Assembly: GCA_944362965.1 (NCBI GenBank) | Contig: CALVTR010000001.1 | Location: forward strand, 26,529 to 90,528 | Origin: an uncultured Clostridia bacterium | GTDB taxonomy: Bacteria; Bacillota; Clostridia; Christensenellales; UBA1242 | DNA length: 64,000 nucleotides | Direction of reading: 5' to 3' | Part shown: piece by piece, positions 25,842 through 36,945 of the stretch | How positions within the stretch are numbered: position 1 is the first letter of the stretch | Layout of the letters: each line of letters starts with the position of its first letter | Notes under the pieces: generated by a model | What the model saw: only the letters and a program-made list of their open reading frames with translations | The model's database searches: none | What the model was told of the DNA's origin: nothing | Program-made: the position numbers and the translations under genes

Positions 25842-27911
25842 TTATTTTGCTCTCTCGCCAATGATTTGAGCTGCAACTGATTTTGGAACTTCTTGATAAC
25901 GAAGTGGTTCCATAACATAGTTGCCTCTACCCTGAGTTTGAGAACGAAGGTCAGTTGCATAACCGAACATTTCAGCAAGTGGGACTTCTGCGTTTACTAT
26001 TTGAACGCCAGCAACAGATTCGTTGCCTGTGAGCATACCACGACGAGATGTAAGGTTGCCCATAACTGTTCCAAGATATTCATCAGGAACTTCAACTGAA
26101 ACTTTCATGATAGGCTCAAGGATTACTGGGTCTGCTTTCTTAGCACCATCTTGGAATGCCATAGAACCTGCAATCTTGAACGCCATTTCAGATGAGTCGA
26201 CTTCGTGGTAAGAGCCATCGACGAGTGTAACTCTGAAGTCAACAGTTTCATAACCTGCAAGCACGCCGTTCATACGAGCTTCAGCGATACCTGCATTGAC
26301 AGCTGGGATGTATTCCTTAGGAATAGAGCCACCAACCGTCTTATCAACAAATTCATAACCTGAACCTGCTGGAAGTGGTTCCATATCGATAACGCAGTGA
26401 CCATATTGACCTTTACCACCACTTTGACGGATGAATTTACCTTCAGCTCTAACAGCTTTCTTGATAGCTTCGCGGTAAGAAACTTGTGGCTTACCAACTG
26501 TAGCTTCAACTTTAAATTCTCTTAAGAGTCTGTCAACGATAATTTCAAGGTGAAGTTCGCCCATACCTGCGATAAGGGTTTGACCTGTCTCTTGGTTTGT
26601 AGAAACGCGGAAAGATGGGTCTTCTCTTGATAGTTTTGCAAGTGCAAGAGCCATTTTTTCTTGCATATCCTTTGTTTTAGGTTCGATAGCAAGTTGAATA
26701 ACTGGTTCTGGGAACTCCATACTTTCAAGCTGAATTGGGTGTTTTTCATCACAAAGAGTGTGTCCTGTGATGGTATCTTTTAATCCAACGATAGCGGCGA
26801 TATCACCTGCACTAACCTCTTGAATTTCTTGACGGTTGTTTGCGTGCATACGAATAAGACGACCAACACGCTCAGTTTTGCCTGTGTTTGAGTTGTAAAC
26901 ATAAGAGCCAGCTGTAAGTTTTCCGCTATAAACACGGAAGAAGGTAAGTCCGCCGACATATGGGTCTGTCATAATCTTGAAAGCAAGTCCTGCAAGCGGA
27001 GCGTTTTCGTCTGGAGCCCTTGTCTCTTCTTCTCCTGTCTCTGGGTTGATACCTGAAATATGGGCAATATCAAGTGGGCTTGGAAGGTATTCTACCATAG
27101 CGTCAAGTAGCATTTGAACGCCCTTGTTCTTATATGAAGAACCGCAAAGCACTGGAACTAAAGTTTTTGCAATAGTTGCCTTTCTGATAGCTTTCTTGAG
27201 TTCATCAATAGAAATTTCTTGACCGTCAAAGTATCTTTCAAGAAGAGCATCATCAGTTTCAACGATCTTTTCAACCATTTCATCATGATATTTTTGAGCT
27301 TTTTCTTTATAGTCAGCTGGAATATCTTCGATTACGATTTCTTTTCCAAGATCATCTTTATAGATTTCTGCCTTCATGGTGAGAAGGTCGATAATTCCTG
27401 AGAAGGTATCAGCTTCTCCGATAGGAATTTGAATTGCAAGTGGATTTGTTTTAAGTCTATTTTTGATAGAGTCAATGCAAGCAAAAAAGTCTGCTGCATC
27501 TCTATCCATTTTGTTGACATAGATTATTGTTGGCACCTTGTATTTTGTTGCTTGACGCCAAACGGTTTCAGTTTGTGGCTGAACCTTATCACGAGCTGAA
27601 AGCACAAGAACGGCACCATCAAGAACCTTGAGTGAACGCTCAACTTCGATTGTGAAGTCAACGTGTCCAGGGGTGTCGATGATGTTGATCTTATGGTCTT
27701 TCCAAGTGCAAGTTGTACAAGCAGACGTGATAGTAATACCACGTTCCTGCTCTTGAGCCATCCAGTCCATAGTGGCTTCTCCATCATGAACTTCACCAAT
27801 TTTGTGAGATCTGCCAGTATAGAAAAGAATTCTTTCTGTAGTGGTTGTTTTACCAGCGTCAATGTGCGCCATGATACCAACGTTTCTAGTCATCTCTAGA
27901 TTATTAGCCAT
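25842..27911 (-). CDS. fusA: elongation factor G
   Basis: EF-G drives ribosomal translocation. The 689-residue protein has [20 protein letters not shown] (G1), DTPGHVDF (G3), NKMD (G4) and all five domains to [21 protein letters not shown] took the ATG at 27911 ([10 protein letters not shown]) because AAGGAG sits directly upstream; an earlier in-frame ATG at 27947 lacks one. It is separated from rpsG by 570 bases of repeat elements, unusually far for a str operon. Confidence 0.99.
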   Translation of the reverse strand: MANNLEMTRNVGIMAHIDAGKTTTTERILFYTGRSHKIGEVHDGEATMDWMAQEQERGITITSACTTCTWKDHKINIIDTPGHVDFTIEVERSLKVLDGAVLVLSARDKVQPQTETVWRQATKYKVPTIIYVNKMDRDAADFFACIDSIKNRLKTNPLAIQIPIGEADTFSGIIDLLTMKAEIYKDDLGKEIVIEDIPADYKEKAQKYHDEMVEKIVETDDALLERYFDGQEISIDELKKAIRKATIAKTLVPVLCGSSYKNKGVQMLLDAMVEYLPSPLDIAHISGINPETGEEETRAPDENAPLAGLAFKIMTDPYVGGLTFFRVYSGKLTAGSYVYNSNTGKTERVGRLIRMHANNRQEIQEVSAGDIAAIVGLKDTITGHTLCDEKHPIQLESMEFPEPVIQLAIEPKTKDMQEKMALALAKLSREDPSFRVSTNQETGQTLIAGMGELHLEIIVDRLLREFKVEATVGKPQVSYREAIKKAVRAEGKFIRQSGGKGQYGHCVIDMEPLPAGSGYEFVDKTVGGSIPKEYIPAVNAGIAEARMNGVLAGYETVDFRVTLVDGSYHEVDSSEMAFKIAGSMAFQDGAKKADPVILEPIMKVSVEVPDEYLGTVMGNLTSRRGMLTGNESVAGVQIVNAEVPLAEMFGYATDLRSQTQGRGNYVMEPLRYQEVPKSVAAQIIGERAK

Positions 27912-27990
27912 ATTTTTCTCCTTATTAAAATTTTGTGGCAATGCCACTTAAATTTAGCATTCGCTAAAAATATATTGTTTGATATTTATT

Positions 27991-28191
27991 GTGCCTAAGG
28001 CACTTTTTAAAGTTTACATTTAATTGAATAGAAACCAGCAATGCTAGGGTGCCTTAGGCACTTTTTTTTAATGAACCCTAAGGACTAACCTTTATTAGCC
28101 TTTAATCAAGCAATCAAACCGCAGTAAAACGAGTGAGGCAAGGCTCGGCGTTACTTTTGCGAAGGAGCTTAGGTGTCTTAGACACTTTTTT
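27991..28191 (+). terminator. three plus-strand terminator-like hairpins inside the str operon
   Basis: GTGCC-TAA-GGCAC+TTTTT (27991-28008), GTGCC-TTA-GGCAC+T8 (28049-28069) and GTGTC-TTA-GACAC+T6 (28173-28191) all point along the plus strand. They are antisense to rpsG and fusA. They are interleaved with the class B repeats and may belong to them, or may stop antisense transcription. Confidence 0.5.
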
Positions 28192-28480
28192 AATAATTTT
28201 TCAATCAAACTGTAGTAAAATATTCAATAAACTATTCAAAAGCAAGTAAGACAAGGCTCGCTAGAACTTTCAGGAAGGAGCTTAGAACCCCCTAAGTGAC
28301 TGACTGAAAGGGCTAGCAGAAACGAAGTATTACGCAGCTTTTCAATAGTTTAGTATTTAATTGAATAGAAACTAGCAATGCAAGGCTCGCGACGATTTTT
28401 GACCAGGAGCTTAGTAAACCCTAAGTGACTGGAAGAAAATCTAGCAGAAACGACGCAGTGCGACGTTTATATCCAATTAA
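28020..28480. repeat. class B four-way-junction repeats, 3-4 copies between rpsG and fusA
   Basis: Full copies lie at about 28225-28345 and 28357-28480, with shorter ones near 28115-28200 and 28020-28075. Each full copy has a variable outer stem (for example AAACTATT-AAAAGC with GCTTTT-AATAGTTT). A conserved GCAAGGCTCG hairpin follows. Next is a variable stem capped by AGGAGCTTAG/CTAAGTGACT, then an AACGACGCAG-type hairpin. The variable stems covary (CTTTCAG/CTGAAAG in one, GATTTT/AAAATC in the next). A further copy is at 38688-38842. Confidence 0.75.
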
Positions 28481-28481
28481 A

Positions 28482-28955
28482 TTACCATTTGAAGTGAGCA
28501 AAAGCCTTATTCGCCTCAGCCATTCTGTGCATTTCATCACGACGTTTGATTGATGCACCTGTTGAATTGTAAGCGTCCATAATCTCGCCTGCAAGTTTTG
28601 CGTCCATTCCACGTTCGCCGCTTCTCTTTCTAGCAAAGTTTACCATCCAGCGAATGGCGAGTGTTTGACGTCTTTCAGGTCTGATTTCCATAGGAACTTG
28701 ATAAGTTGCACCACCAACTCTTCTTGACTTTGTTTCAAGAACAGGTTTAATGTTCTCAAGAGCGGTTGTGAATACTTCAAGTGGATCTTGTCCTAATTTT
28801 TCTTTAACTATGTCAAAAGCACCATAAACTATTCTTTGTGCAAGTCCTTTTTTACCAGATTCCATAACTTGATTTACAAGTTTAGTAACAACCTTTGAAT
28901 TGTATATTGGATCAGGAAGAACTTCTTTTTTGACAGCACTATTTCTTCTTGGCAT
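28482..28955 (-). CDS. rpsG: 30S ribosomal protein S7
   Basis: S7 nucleates assembly of the 30S head. The 157-residue protein starts [20 protein letters not shown] and contains the conserved [20 protein letters not shown] stretch. It follows rpsL by about 98 bases in the str operon. The stop codon lies just before the class B repeat array. Confidence 0.98.
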   Translation of the reverse strand: MPRRNSAVKKEVLPDPIYNSKVVTKLVNQVMESGKKGLAQRIVYGAFDIVKEKLGQDPLEVFTTALENIKPVLETKSRRVGGATYQVPMEIRPERRQTLAIRWMVNFARKRSGERGMDAKLAGEIMDAYNSTGASIKRRDEMHRMAEANKAFAHFKW

Positions 28956-29053
28956 TTTATTTATTCTCTCCTTTTATCAGAAAAATAACGTTTTTTCTGA
29001 GATTTTTTGTGTTTTTTGTTTGTTTTTTTTAATTTTGTTGTCACTAAGCTTAA

Positions 29054-29434
29054 TTATTTTGTTTTCTTAGGACGTTTTGCACCATACTTAGAACGGCTTT
29101 GTTTTCTGTTTTGAACACCAGCTGTGTCAAGTGACCCACGAACAATGTGATAACGAACACCAGGTAGGTCCTTAACTCTTCCGCCACGAACAAGAACAAC
29201 GCTGTGCTCTTGAAGGTTGTGTCCTTCGCCAGGAATATAGCAAGTTCCTTCTGTTCCGTTTGAAAGTTTAACTCTTGCGATTTTTCTTAAAGCTGAGTTA
29301 GGCTTCTTAGGAGTTGCAGTTCTAACAGAAAGGCAAACACCACGTTTTTGTGGGCATTCTTCAAGAAGTGGAGCCTTAGACTTTTTCTCAAAAGTTTCTC
29401 TTCCTTTTCTAACAAGTTGGTTTATTGTTGGCAT
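29054..29434 (-). CDS. rpsL: 30S ribosomal protein S12
   Basis: S12 lies at the decoding centre. The 126-residue protein has the conserved [18 protein letters not shown] and [20 protein letters not shown] segments. The streptomycin-related lysine is wild type (TPKKPNSAL). It is the first gene of the str operon and is preceded by a long leader. RBS AAAAGGGGAAAG. Confidence 0.98.
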   Translation of the reverse strand: MPTINQLVRKGRETFEKKSKAPLLEECPQKRGVCLSVRTATPKKPNSALRKIARVKLSNGTEGTCYIPGEGHNLQEHSVVLVRGGRVKDLPGVRYHIVRGSLDTAGVQNRKQSRSKYGAKRPKKTK

Positions 29435-29854
29435 ATTCTTTCCCCTTTTAACTTAAAAATAATGAATTTATTTAAAATTATCAAAAATTATTGCTAATTT
29501 TAATATTTTTAATTCACTCACTTTTTTAAGAAATTTTCTTTGTCGATTTAAAAAATGCACGACAAGCCTTGTTGTCGCGCATTAAAAATGCTTTTCTTTG
29601 TAAAACATGAACAACACGATTGCACCTACTTATACAACTTCGCTTTAAGCTAAAGCGAATCGGCAACTTGATAGATTTTTTAAAGCGAGCATTGCGTTTT
29701 TGCGTTTTCAAGTCACCTGTTGTTTGTTTATGCTTTCCGTTGAAATTTTTGTTAATTTCACCGCATGCTGAAATGGACAATTTAAAAAGTTTTAAAACTC
29801 TTAAAATTTTCCCAAACGCACAATCAAAAGCATTGCCTCCGACAACGAAGCATA
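29435..29854 (-). ncRNA. long structured leader of the str operon
   Basis: The transcript from the promoter at 29862-29890 runs about 420 nt before rpsL. It contains the perfect hairpin TTCGCTTTA-GC-TTAAAGCGAA and then a terminator-like hairpin (29549-29583). An open frame crosses it but has no plausible start or RBS. Many Bacillota have an L7Ae-like gene upstream of rpsL; I could not recognise one here. Leader regulation or a separate small RNA is an inference. Confidence 0.5.
29549..29583 (-). terminator. terminator/attenuator in the rpsL leader
   Basis: On the minus strand ATGCGCGACAA-CAAGGC-TTGTCGTGCAT is followed by six T. It sits between the promoter and rpsL, so read-through must be allowed or controlled for the operon to be expressed. 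Confidence 0.75.
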
Positions 29855-29861
29855 CGTGGTT

Positions 29862-29890
29862 ATTATACACATTTGCCAAAGCATTGTCAA
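29862..29890 (-). promoter_or_regulatory. consensus promoter of the str operon
   Basis: On the minus strand TTGACA (29885-29890), a 17-base spacer and TATAAT (29862-29867) make a perfect sigma-A promoter. Confidence 0.9.
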
Positions 29891-29997
29891 GAGAAAATAG
29901 GAATTTTATATAATTCTAAAAATAGAATATAAGAATTTTATAAAAATCTATAAATATCAAATAATTGAGTTATCATTTAACACAAATTGGTTTTATA

Positions 29998-31355
29998 TTA
30001 TAGTTGAATTTGCAAAGCGGGAAGGACACCGATACTACTATCATCAATAGAGTATGTTCCCCAAGAGCCAACGTCTGCTGTAATTACGTCTAAATCATAA
30101 TCACTAGGTGAGCGAAGCCATGCGGACCCAATAGTTGTGCTCTCCCTATAAATATATGCTCCAACCACTTTTGCATAATCACTTGCTATTATCGCTTTAT
30201 TGGCATCATAACTAGTATCTTCAAAATATCCATAATTTGCATTATGAATATTAGCAAGACTAAGCAAAAATATTTTATCAAATGTATTTTCACATAAATA
30301 CTCATCATTATGGAAACCTAGTGACGCATCAAAACTATTGTCAGTATTTACAACTTCTGTTGTGTTTATTAGGCTTTGCTGTGTTCCTGTAAAAGCAGTA
30401 TCATAAAAATCATTTATTAACCATTTCCTTACTTCGCTATGCTCATAGTTATTTGCAAAAATTGATCCTTCATATCCCGTTACATAATAACGACCATCAT
30501 CTGCTTCAACATATTTTGATTGATATGCCATTGAATTTATTATAATATAACTTACTATTAAGGCTGTTCCATCACCATAAGCATCATCCAATATTCTCCA
30601 TTTAATGGGCTCAACTTTAAAATAATACGTTTCACCTGAAACAATAGCTGTTTCGTCTGAGAATATATAATTACTATTATATGGTGTTGCAACGACTTGA
30701 GCATAATACTCTCCGTCATTGCCTAGATAATAGCCATTAGATTGCTGAACTGCATTTTCATCTACAACACCTTCTTCCGCTATTGTCTGTGGATAATAGC
30801 CAAATAAGATAAAATCACCATTTGGATCTGGGTTGCCTTCTGCGTCTACTCGTTCATATGTGGCGGTATATTCACTAAAGGATATTGAGATGCCATCTAA
30901 ATCAATACTGCCAGTTGTGCCAGAGAATTGTATTGTTAAAGTTATTGTGCCTGAGATGGCTGCTGTTGTAATGTTTTCTATAGGAGTTTTAGAGCCTGCT
31001 ATTGTTCCGCTTGTTGTTAAAGTCACTCCACTTCCACCTGTGGCTGTTGCTTGATAGGCTGTTGAAGTTGTATTTACAAAATCAAAGTATACCCGCTGGA
31101 TGACTGTATTGTTCCTAAATCTATATCAAGCTCACTGTTAATAAAGCCCGGCATAAAATCGTCCATCTGCTCGACTGAGCCAAGCTCTGTTTGAATACGT
31201 ATATCCTTGATATATAGTGTGTTGTCTGTGATATTAAAACTTACCGTTCCCTTTAAATTGATTGTCTGGGTTGCGGCAAGCACCCCAACAAGCAGCATGC
31301 TTAGCACAAGCACAAATGCTGAAATCATTGACATAAGTTTGATTTTTAAACTCAT
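29998..31355 (-). pseudogene. secreted SipW/TasA-type surface protein, copy 3, frameshifted; DUF6273-like C-terminus
   Basis: The ATG at 31355 (MSLKIKLMSMISAF) follows AAAGGAG. The first frame gives an export segment and TINLKGTVSFNITDNTLYIK, then stops after SSSGYTLIL. The rest continues in another frame as VYFDFVNTTSTAYQ onward. One extra G in the GGG at 31092-31094 restores SG-VYFDFVNTT, matching the paralogues. The second half differs from copies 1 and 2: FGYYPQT, KVEPIKWRIL, AWLRSP and GVLPALQIQL are typical of DUF6273-type domains. The cause may be real mutation, a switchable G run or a sequencing error. Confidence 0.72.
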
Positions 31356-31582
31356 TTTTTCTCCTTTTTTAATTTTGAGTTTTATTTTAGTTTGTTTAAA
31401 CGCTGTAGTTTTATGCAAAATTCGACATTTTTGCATATCTCAGCCACATTTTAGCACTTTTACAATCCATTTGTCTCAAAGGTGACGGCAAGTTGGCGTC
31501 ATAAAATTTAAAAATTTTTATTTTTTTCAAATGTAACTAATTTCATACTTTAAGTGTCTAAATGCTAGGCTAGTTGATTTTA

Positions 31583-31713
31583 GCGAGCGGGGTTAGCCGT
31601 GCGTAAGAAGGCACAAAAAATGTAAATTTTTAGAAGGCAAAAGTTTTTGCCTTCAGTGAAATTTTGCTAATAGCAAAATTTCTCGTGCCTTCTTACGCGG
31701 CAGAGCCGCTCGC
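31583..31713. repeat. four-way-junction (cloverleaf) element A5
   Basis: The outer stem GCGAGCGG, GCCG and CGTAAGAAGGCAC pairs with GTGCCTTCTTACG, CGGC and CCGCTCGC. Three hairpins follow: AAAAAT/ATTTTT, GAAGGCAAAA/TTTTGCCTTC and the perfect 11-bp GAAATTTTGCT/AGCAAAATTTC. It is in the leader of surface copy 3, but its sequence is unrelated to A1/A2. Confidence 0.82.
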
Positions 31714-31735
31714 GATGGACATATCTTATGCAATA

Positions 31736-31763
31736 AGTATACCCCCCCCGCAATTTACGTCAA
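31736..31763 (-). promoter_or_regulatory. poly-G spacer promoter 3
   Basis: On the minus strand TTGACG (31758-31763) and TATACT (31736-31741) are 16 bases apart; the spacer ends in eight G (C at 31742-31749). The -35 and upstream AT tract match promoter 1. It drives the frameshifted surface copy 3 with a leader of about 375 nt. Confidence 0.72.
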
Positions 31764-31828
31764 GTAAATTTAACAAATTTTTTAATTTTTTTACAAAAAT
31801 TTTTTATTTTTTGCGGATTTTTGGTTCG

Positions 31829-32070
31829 AGAGCGGAAATATAGTTTATATTTTACCCCACCCTACCGGACAGCCATCCAAACATTTGATTTGGTGGATTA
31901 GCCACTTTTTATCGTTTTTATTGGGGTAACACCAAAGCATTTTCGAAAAAATTGAAAGGTTTGAGCTTTTAATTTTTTCGAACTCCTAGAAAGGAAAACG
32001 CGAACACAAACCAAATGCTTGGCGATTGTCCGATTTATCATATCTAAATTTAAACTCTTTCTCCGCTCTC
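31829..32070. repeat. large nested inverted repeat
   Basis: GAGAGCGGA (31829) pairs with TCCGCTCTC (ends 32070). Inside, CGGACA and CATTTG (31866-31888) pair with CAAATG and TGTCCG (32012-32032). At the centre the perfect 12-bp arms TTCGAAAAAATT and AATTTTTTCGAA are at 31942-31953 and 31971-31982. A smaller stem, TCGAAC/GTTCGA with an inner GTCGA pair, lies at 32215-32260. There is no ORF. It does not match any RNA family I can name. Confidence 0.6.
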
Positions 32071-32302
32071 ATGATTAACAGTTATTTCTTTGGTTTCCCG
32101 ACTTGGGCTCTCGCAAAATCTTCAATTTTGTGGGTAAAGTAAAAACAAGCAAGGAGGTGGATTATGCAGATTTAAAGAAGACGGTGGTAAAGTTCATTCT
32201 TTCAACTCTCCCTATCGAACAGCCGTCGAGCATCTGGCTTACGTCGAACATATGGTTCGAAAAAAGAAAAGCATAAACTCTTCTTCTAAAAATTGTTGTA
32301 AT

Positions 32303-34513
<2,211 letters not shown>

Positions 34514-36769
34514 TTATTCATTTTCAATAATATTTAGCGGTGCAAGTTCTAGCATTAAACTTTTTTTGCCAAAGTCTTCAAAGATTATATCGCCAACAAG
34601 TCCATCATCAGAGATTGCCACAATCTGACCTATGCCAAATCTTGGGTGCTCCACTTTTTGACCAACTTTATAGATTGAAACATCCTTTCTAGGCTCTTCT
34701 TTTTTTTCTTCCTTCTTTACAAAAGACTTATGGTCAAATGGAAAACTTTGTTTGCCACCACCCATGCCACTTTTCACATAGTCGCCACCACATGCATAAG
34801 GGGCTCCATAGCTGCGGCTATGGCCATTATAAGTGCGGTCTGCATTATATGCCTTATTTTCACTTATGCCTTTGCTTTCAAGAGACAAAAGCCCAAGTTC
34901 GCGGCAAAACCTGCTTGGAGTTTGATATTGGCTTTCTCTATACATATATCTCTTTGAACAATGCGACAAATATAGCCGCTCTTCTGCACGAGTCAAGGCA
35001 ACATACATAAGACGGCGTTCTTCTTCAAGTTCATAATTATTGTTGAGAGCCCTTGAAATTGGGAAGATGCCTTCTTCAAGCCCTATAACAAACACCACTT
35101 TAAACTCTAGCCCCTTCACCGCATGCACGGTTGCTATAGTCACAGCACCGCCTTGCCCTATATCGTCTGTGTCAGAGCTTAAGGTTATGCTCTCTAAGAA
35201 ATCTCCTAAGCTTGCGTCTGGGTTAAGTGCTTCAAACTCCTTGACTGATGAAACAAACTGGTCAACGTTCATAAGTCTGTTTAGGTCTTCTTCATCTTTG
35301 ATATTATACGCTTCTCTTATTTTAAATGCCAATAGCACGCCTTCAACAAATTTTGATAGTGGCTTTTGTGGAAGCTCTAGTGCTTTGTTATAGCCTTCTA
35401 AAAATGGCAAAAACTTTTTATAAAGTGCGGTGTTTTTTATATCTTCTGAAAGAGCGTTCTCAAGCAGTGATTTTGAATAGTCTAATTCCTGCAATTTTGC
35501 AAGTGTGCCGTCACCTATACCACGTTTTGGGAAGTTGATAATTCTTGCAAAGGACACATCATCTTTTGGGTTTGTGAAAAGTCTTAAATAGCCAATCATG
35601 TTTTTGATTTCCACACGCTCATAGAATTTAAAGCCGCCGAAAATTCGATGCGGTATATTATAGAGCAAAAAGGCCTCTTCAAGATTTCGTGAAAGCGCGT
35701 TCATACGCATAAGCACTGCAATATCTTTATATTCATAGCCCTTGGTTTCAACAAGGTTTTGAATAGTGCGTGCAACATAGGTGGCTTCATCTCGCTCGTC
35801 ATAGGCGTTATATAGCGTTGGTTTCTCACCGCCTTCTTTGTCTGTCCACATATTCTTATTGAGTCTTGCTGTGTTATTCTTTATAACATTGTTTGCAATC
35901 TTGATAATCTCGCTTGTTGAGCGGTAGTTTCTTTCAAGTTTATAGGTTTTAAGGTCAGGAAAATCCTTTTTTAAATTGAATATATTTTGAAAGTTTGCAC
36001 CCCGCCATGAATAAATACACTGGTCTTCATCTCCAACAACAAAAAGATTGCCATGCACGGACGCGAGCAATTTGACAAGGTTATACTGCACAAGGTTTGT
36101 GTCTTGAAACTCGTCGACAAGCACATATTCAAAGCGGTTTGCATAGTAATCTAAAATCTGCGGAAAGGTTTTAAAAAGCTCAATGGTTTTGCAAAGCAGG
36201 TCATCAAAATCTAGTGCATTGTTTTTCTTAAGTTTGTTTTGATATGCCACTATGCACTTGCCTATCTTTTGCATATCATATTCGTCGCTATGCGTGTTTA
36301 AATATTCTTCTAGACTTTGCGAGCCATTCTTCCAATTTGATAAATGCTTGACAACTGCCTTTTTGATTTTATCATCATTGACGCCGAACTCTGCAAGCAC
36401 TTCTTTTATAACCTTATCACTATCACTTTCGCTATAAATTGAAAAATCTTTGGTAAAAGGATAAAGTGCGTCTATATCGCGGCGTAAAATCTTGGCACAC
36501 ATTGAGTGAAAGGTGGAAATCCACACTTTCTCAGCCCCGTCAACCATTGATATGATACGCTCTTTCATCTCGCCCGCTGCCTTATTTGTGAAAGTGATTG
36601 CAAGTATGCGGTATGGATCAACGCCGCACTCCTTGATAAGATATGCCACCCTATGCGTAAGAAGTCTGGTCTTGCCGGAGCCTGCACCTGCCGTAACTAA
36701 AACCGCTCCCTTAATTTCCTTAAGGGGTGCGAGTTGTTCTTCATTTAATGAATTTATATCGTATTTCAT
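34514..36769 (-). CDS. pcrA: ATP-dependent DNA helicase PcrA/UvrD
   Basis: PcrA is a 3'-5' superfamily 1 helicase for repair and plasmid replication. The 751-residue protein has Q-motif LNEEQLAPLKEI, Walker A TAGAGSGKTRLLTHR, motif II VDEFQDTNLVQY, motif III VVGDEDQCIYSWRGA and motif VI LMYVALTRAEERLYLSH. The C-terminal Tudor-like domain (VGQKVEHPRFGIGQIVAI) is the part that binds RNA polymerase in Bacillus. It precedes ligA. Confidence 0.97.
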   Translation of the reverse strand: MKYDINSLNEEQLAPLKEIKGAVLVTAGAGSGKTRLLTHRVAYLIKECGVDPYRILAITFTNKAAGEMKERIISMVDGAEKVWISTFHSMCAKILRRDIDALYPFTKDFSIYSESDSDKVIKEVLAEFGVNDDKIKKAVVKHLSNWKNGSQSLEEYLNTHSDEYDMQKIGKCIVAYQNKLKKNNALDFDDLLCKTIELFKTFPQILDYYANRFEYVLVDEFQDTNLVQYNLVKLLASVHGNLFVVGDEDQCIYSWRGANFQNIFNLKKDFPDLKTYKLERNYRSTSEIIKIANNVIKNNTARLNKNMWTDKEGGEKPTLYNAYDERDEATYVARTIQNLVETKGYEYKDIAVLMRMNALSRNLEEAFLLYNIPHRIFGGFKFYERVEIKNMIGYLRLFTNPKDDVSFARIINFPKRGIGDGTLAKLQELDYSKSLLENALSEDIKNTALYKKFLPFLEGYNKALELPQKPLSKFVEGVLLAFKIREAYNIKDEEDLNRLMNVDQFVSSVKEFEALNPDASLGDFLESITLSSDTDDIGQGGAVTIATVHAVKGLEFKVVFVIGLEEGIFPISRALNNNYELEEERRLMYVALTRAEERLYLSHCSKRYMYRESQYQTPSRFCRELGLLSLESKGISENKAYNADRTYNGHSRSYGAPYACGGDYVKSGMGGGKQSFPFDHKSFVKKEEKKEEPRKDVSIYKVGQKVEHPRFGIGQIVAISDDGLVGDIIFEDFGKKSLMLELAPLNIIENE

Positions 36770-36892
36770 AGGTTTATTATAGCAGTTTTGGTTTTTAAAA
36801 GCAAAAGAATAATCAACAAAATAGTTTTACAATTTTAGATTATTTTATATTAAAAATTAAATACAATAAAACCCAGCAAAATGATTTATTCC

Positions 36893-36923
36893 CATAAAAA
36901 ACAACCCTATTATAAGGATTGTT
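36893..36923 (-). terminator. terminator after spoIVA
   Basis: On the minus strand AACAATCC-TTATAATA-GGGTTGTT is followed by a T-run, about 25 nt past the spoIVA stop. Confidence 0.75.
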
Positions 36924-36945
36924 TTTAATTGAATATGTCTTTAAG

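Noticed and set aside
29526-29879. 117-codon ORF in the rpsL leader
   Set aside because: Its start codon lies inside the promoter, before the expected transcription start, and no internal start with an RBS exists. A degenerate L7Ae-like gene was considered but not supported.
31829-32290. Group II intron, tmRNA, RNase P or SRP RNA
   Set aside because: No domain V-like hairpin, tag sequence or conserved core of these RNAs could be read on either strand.
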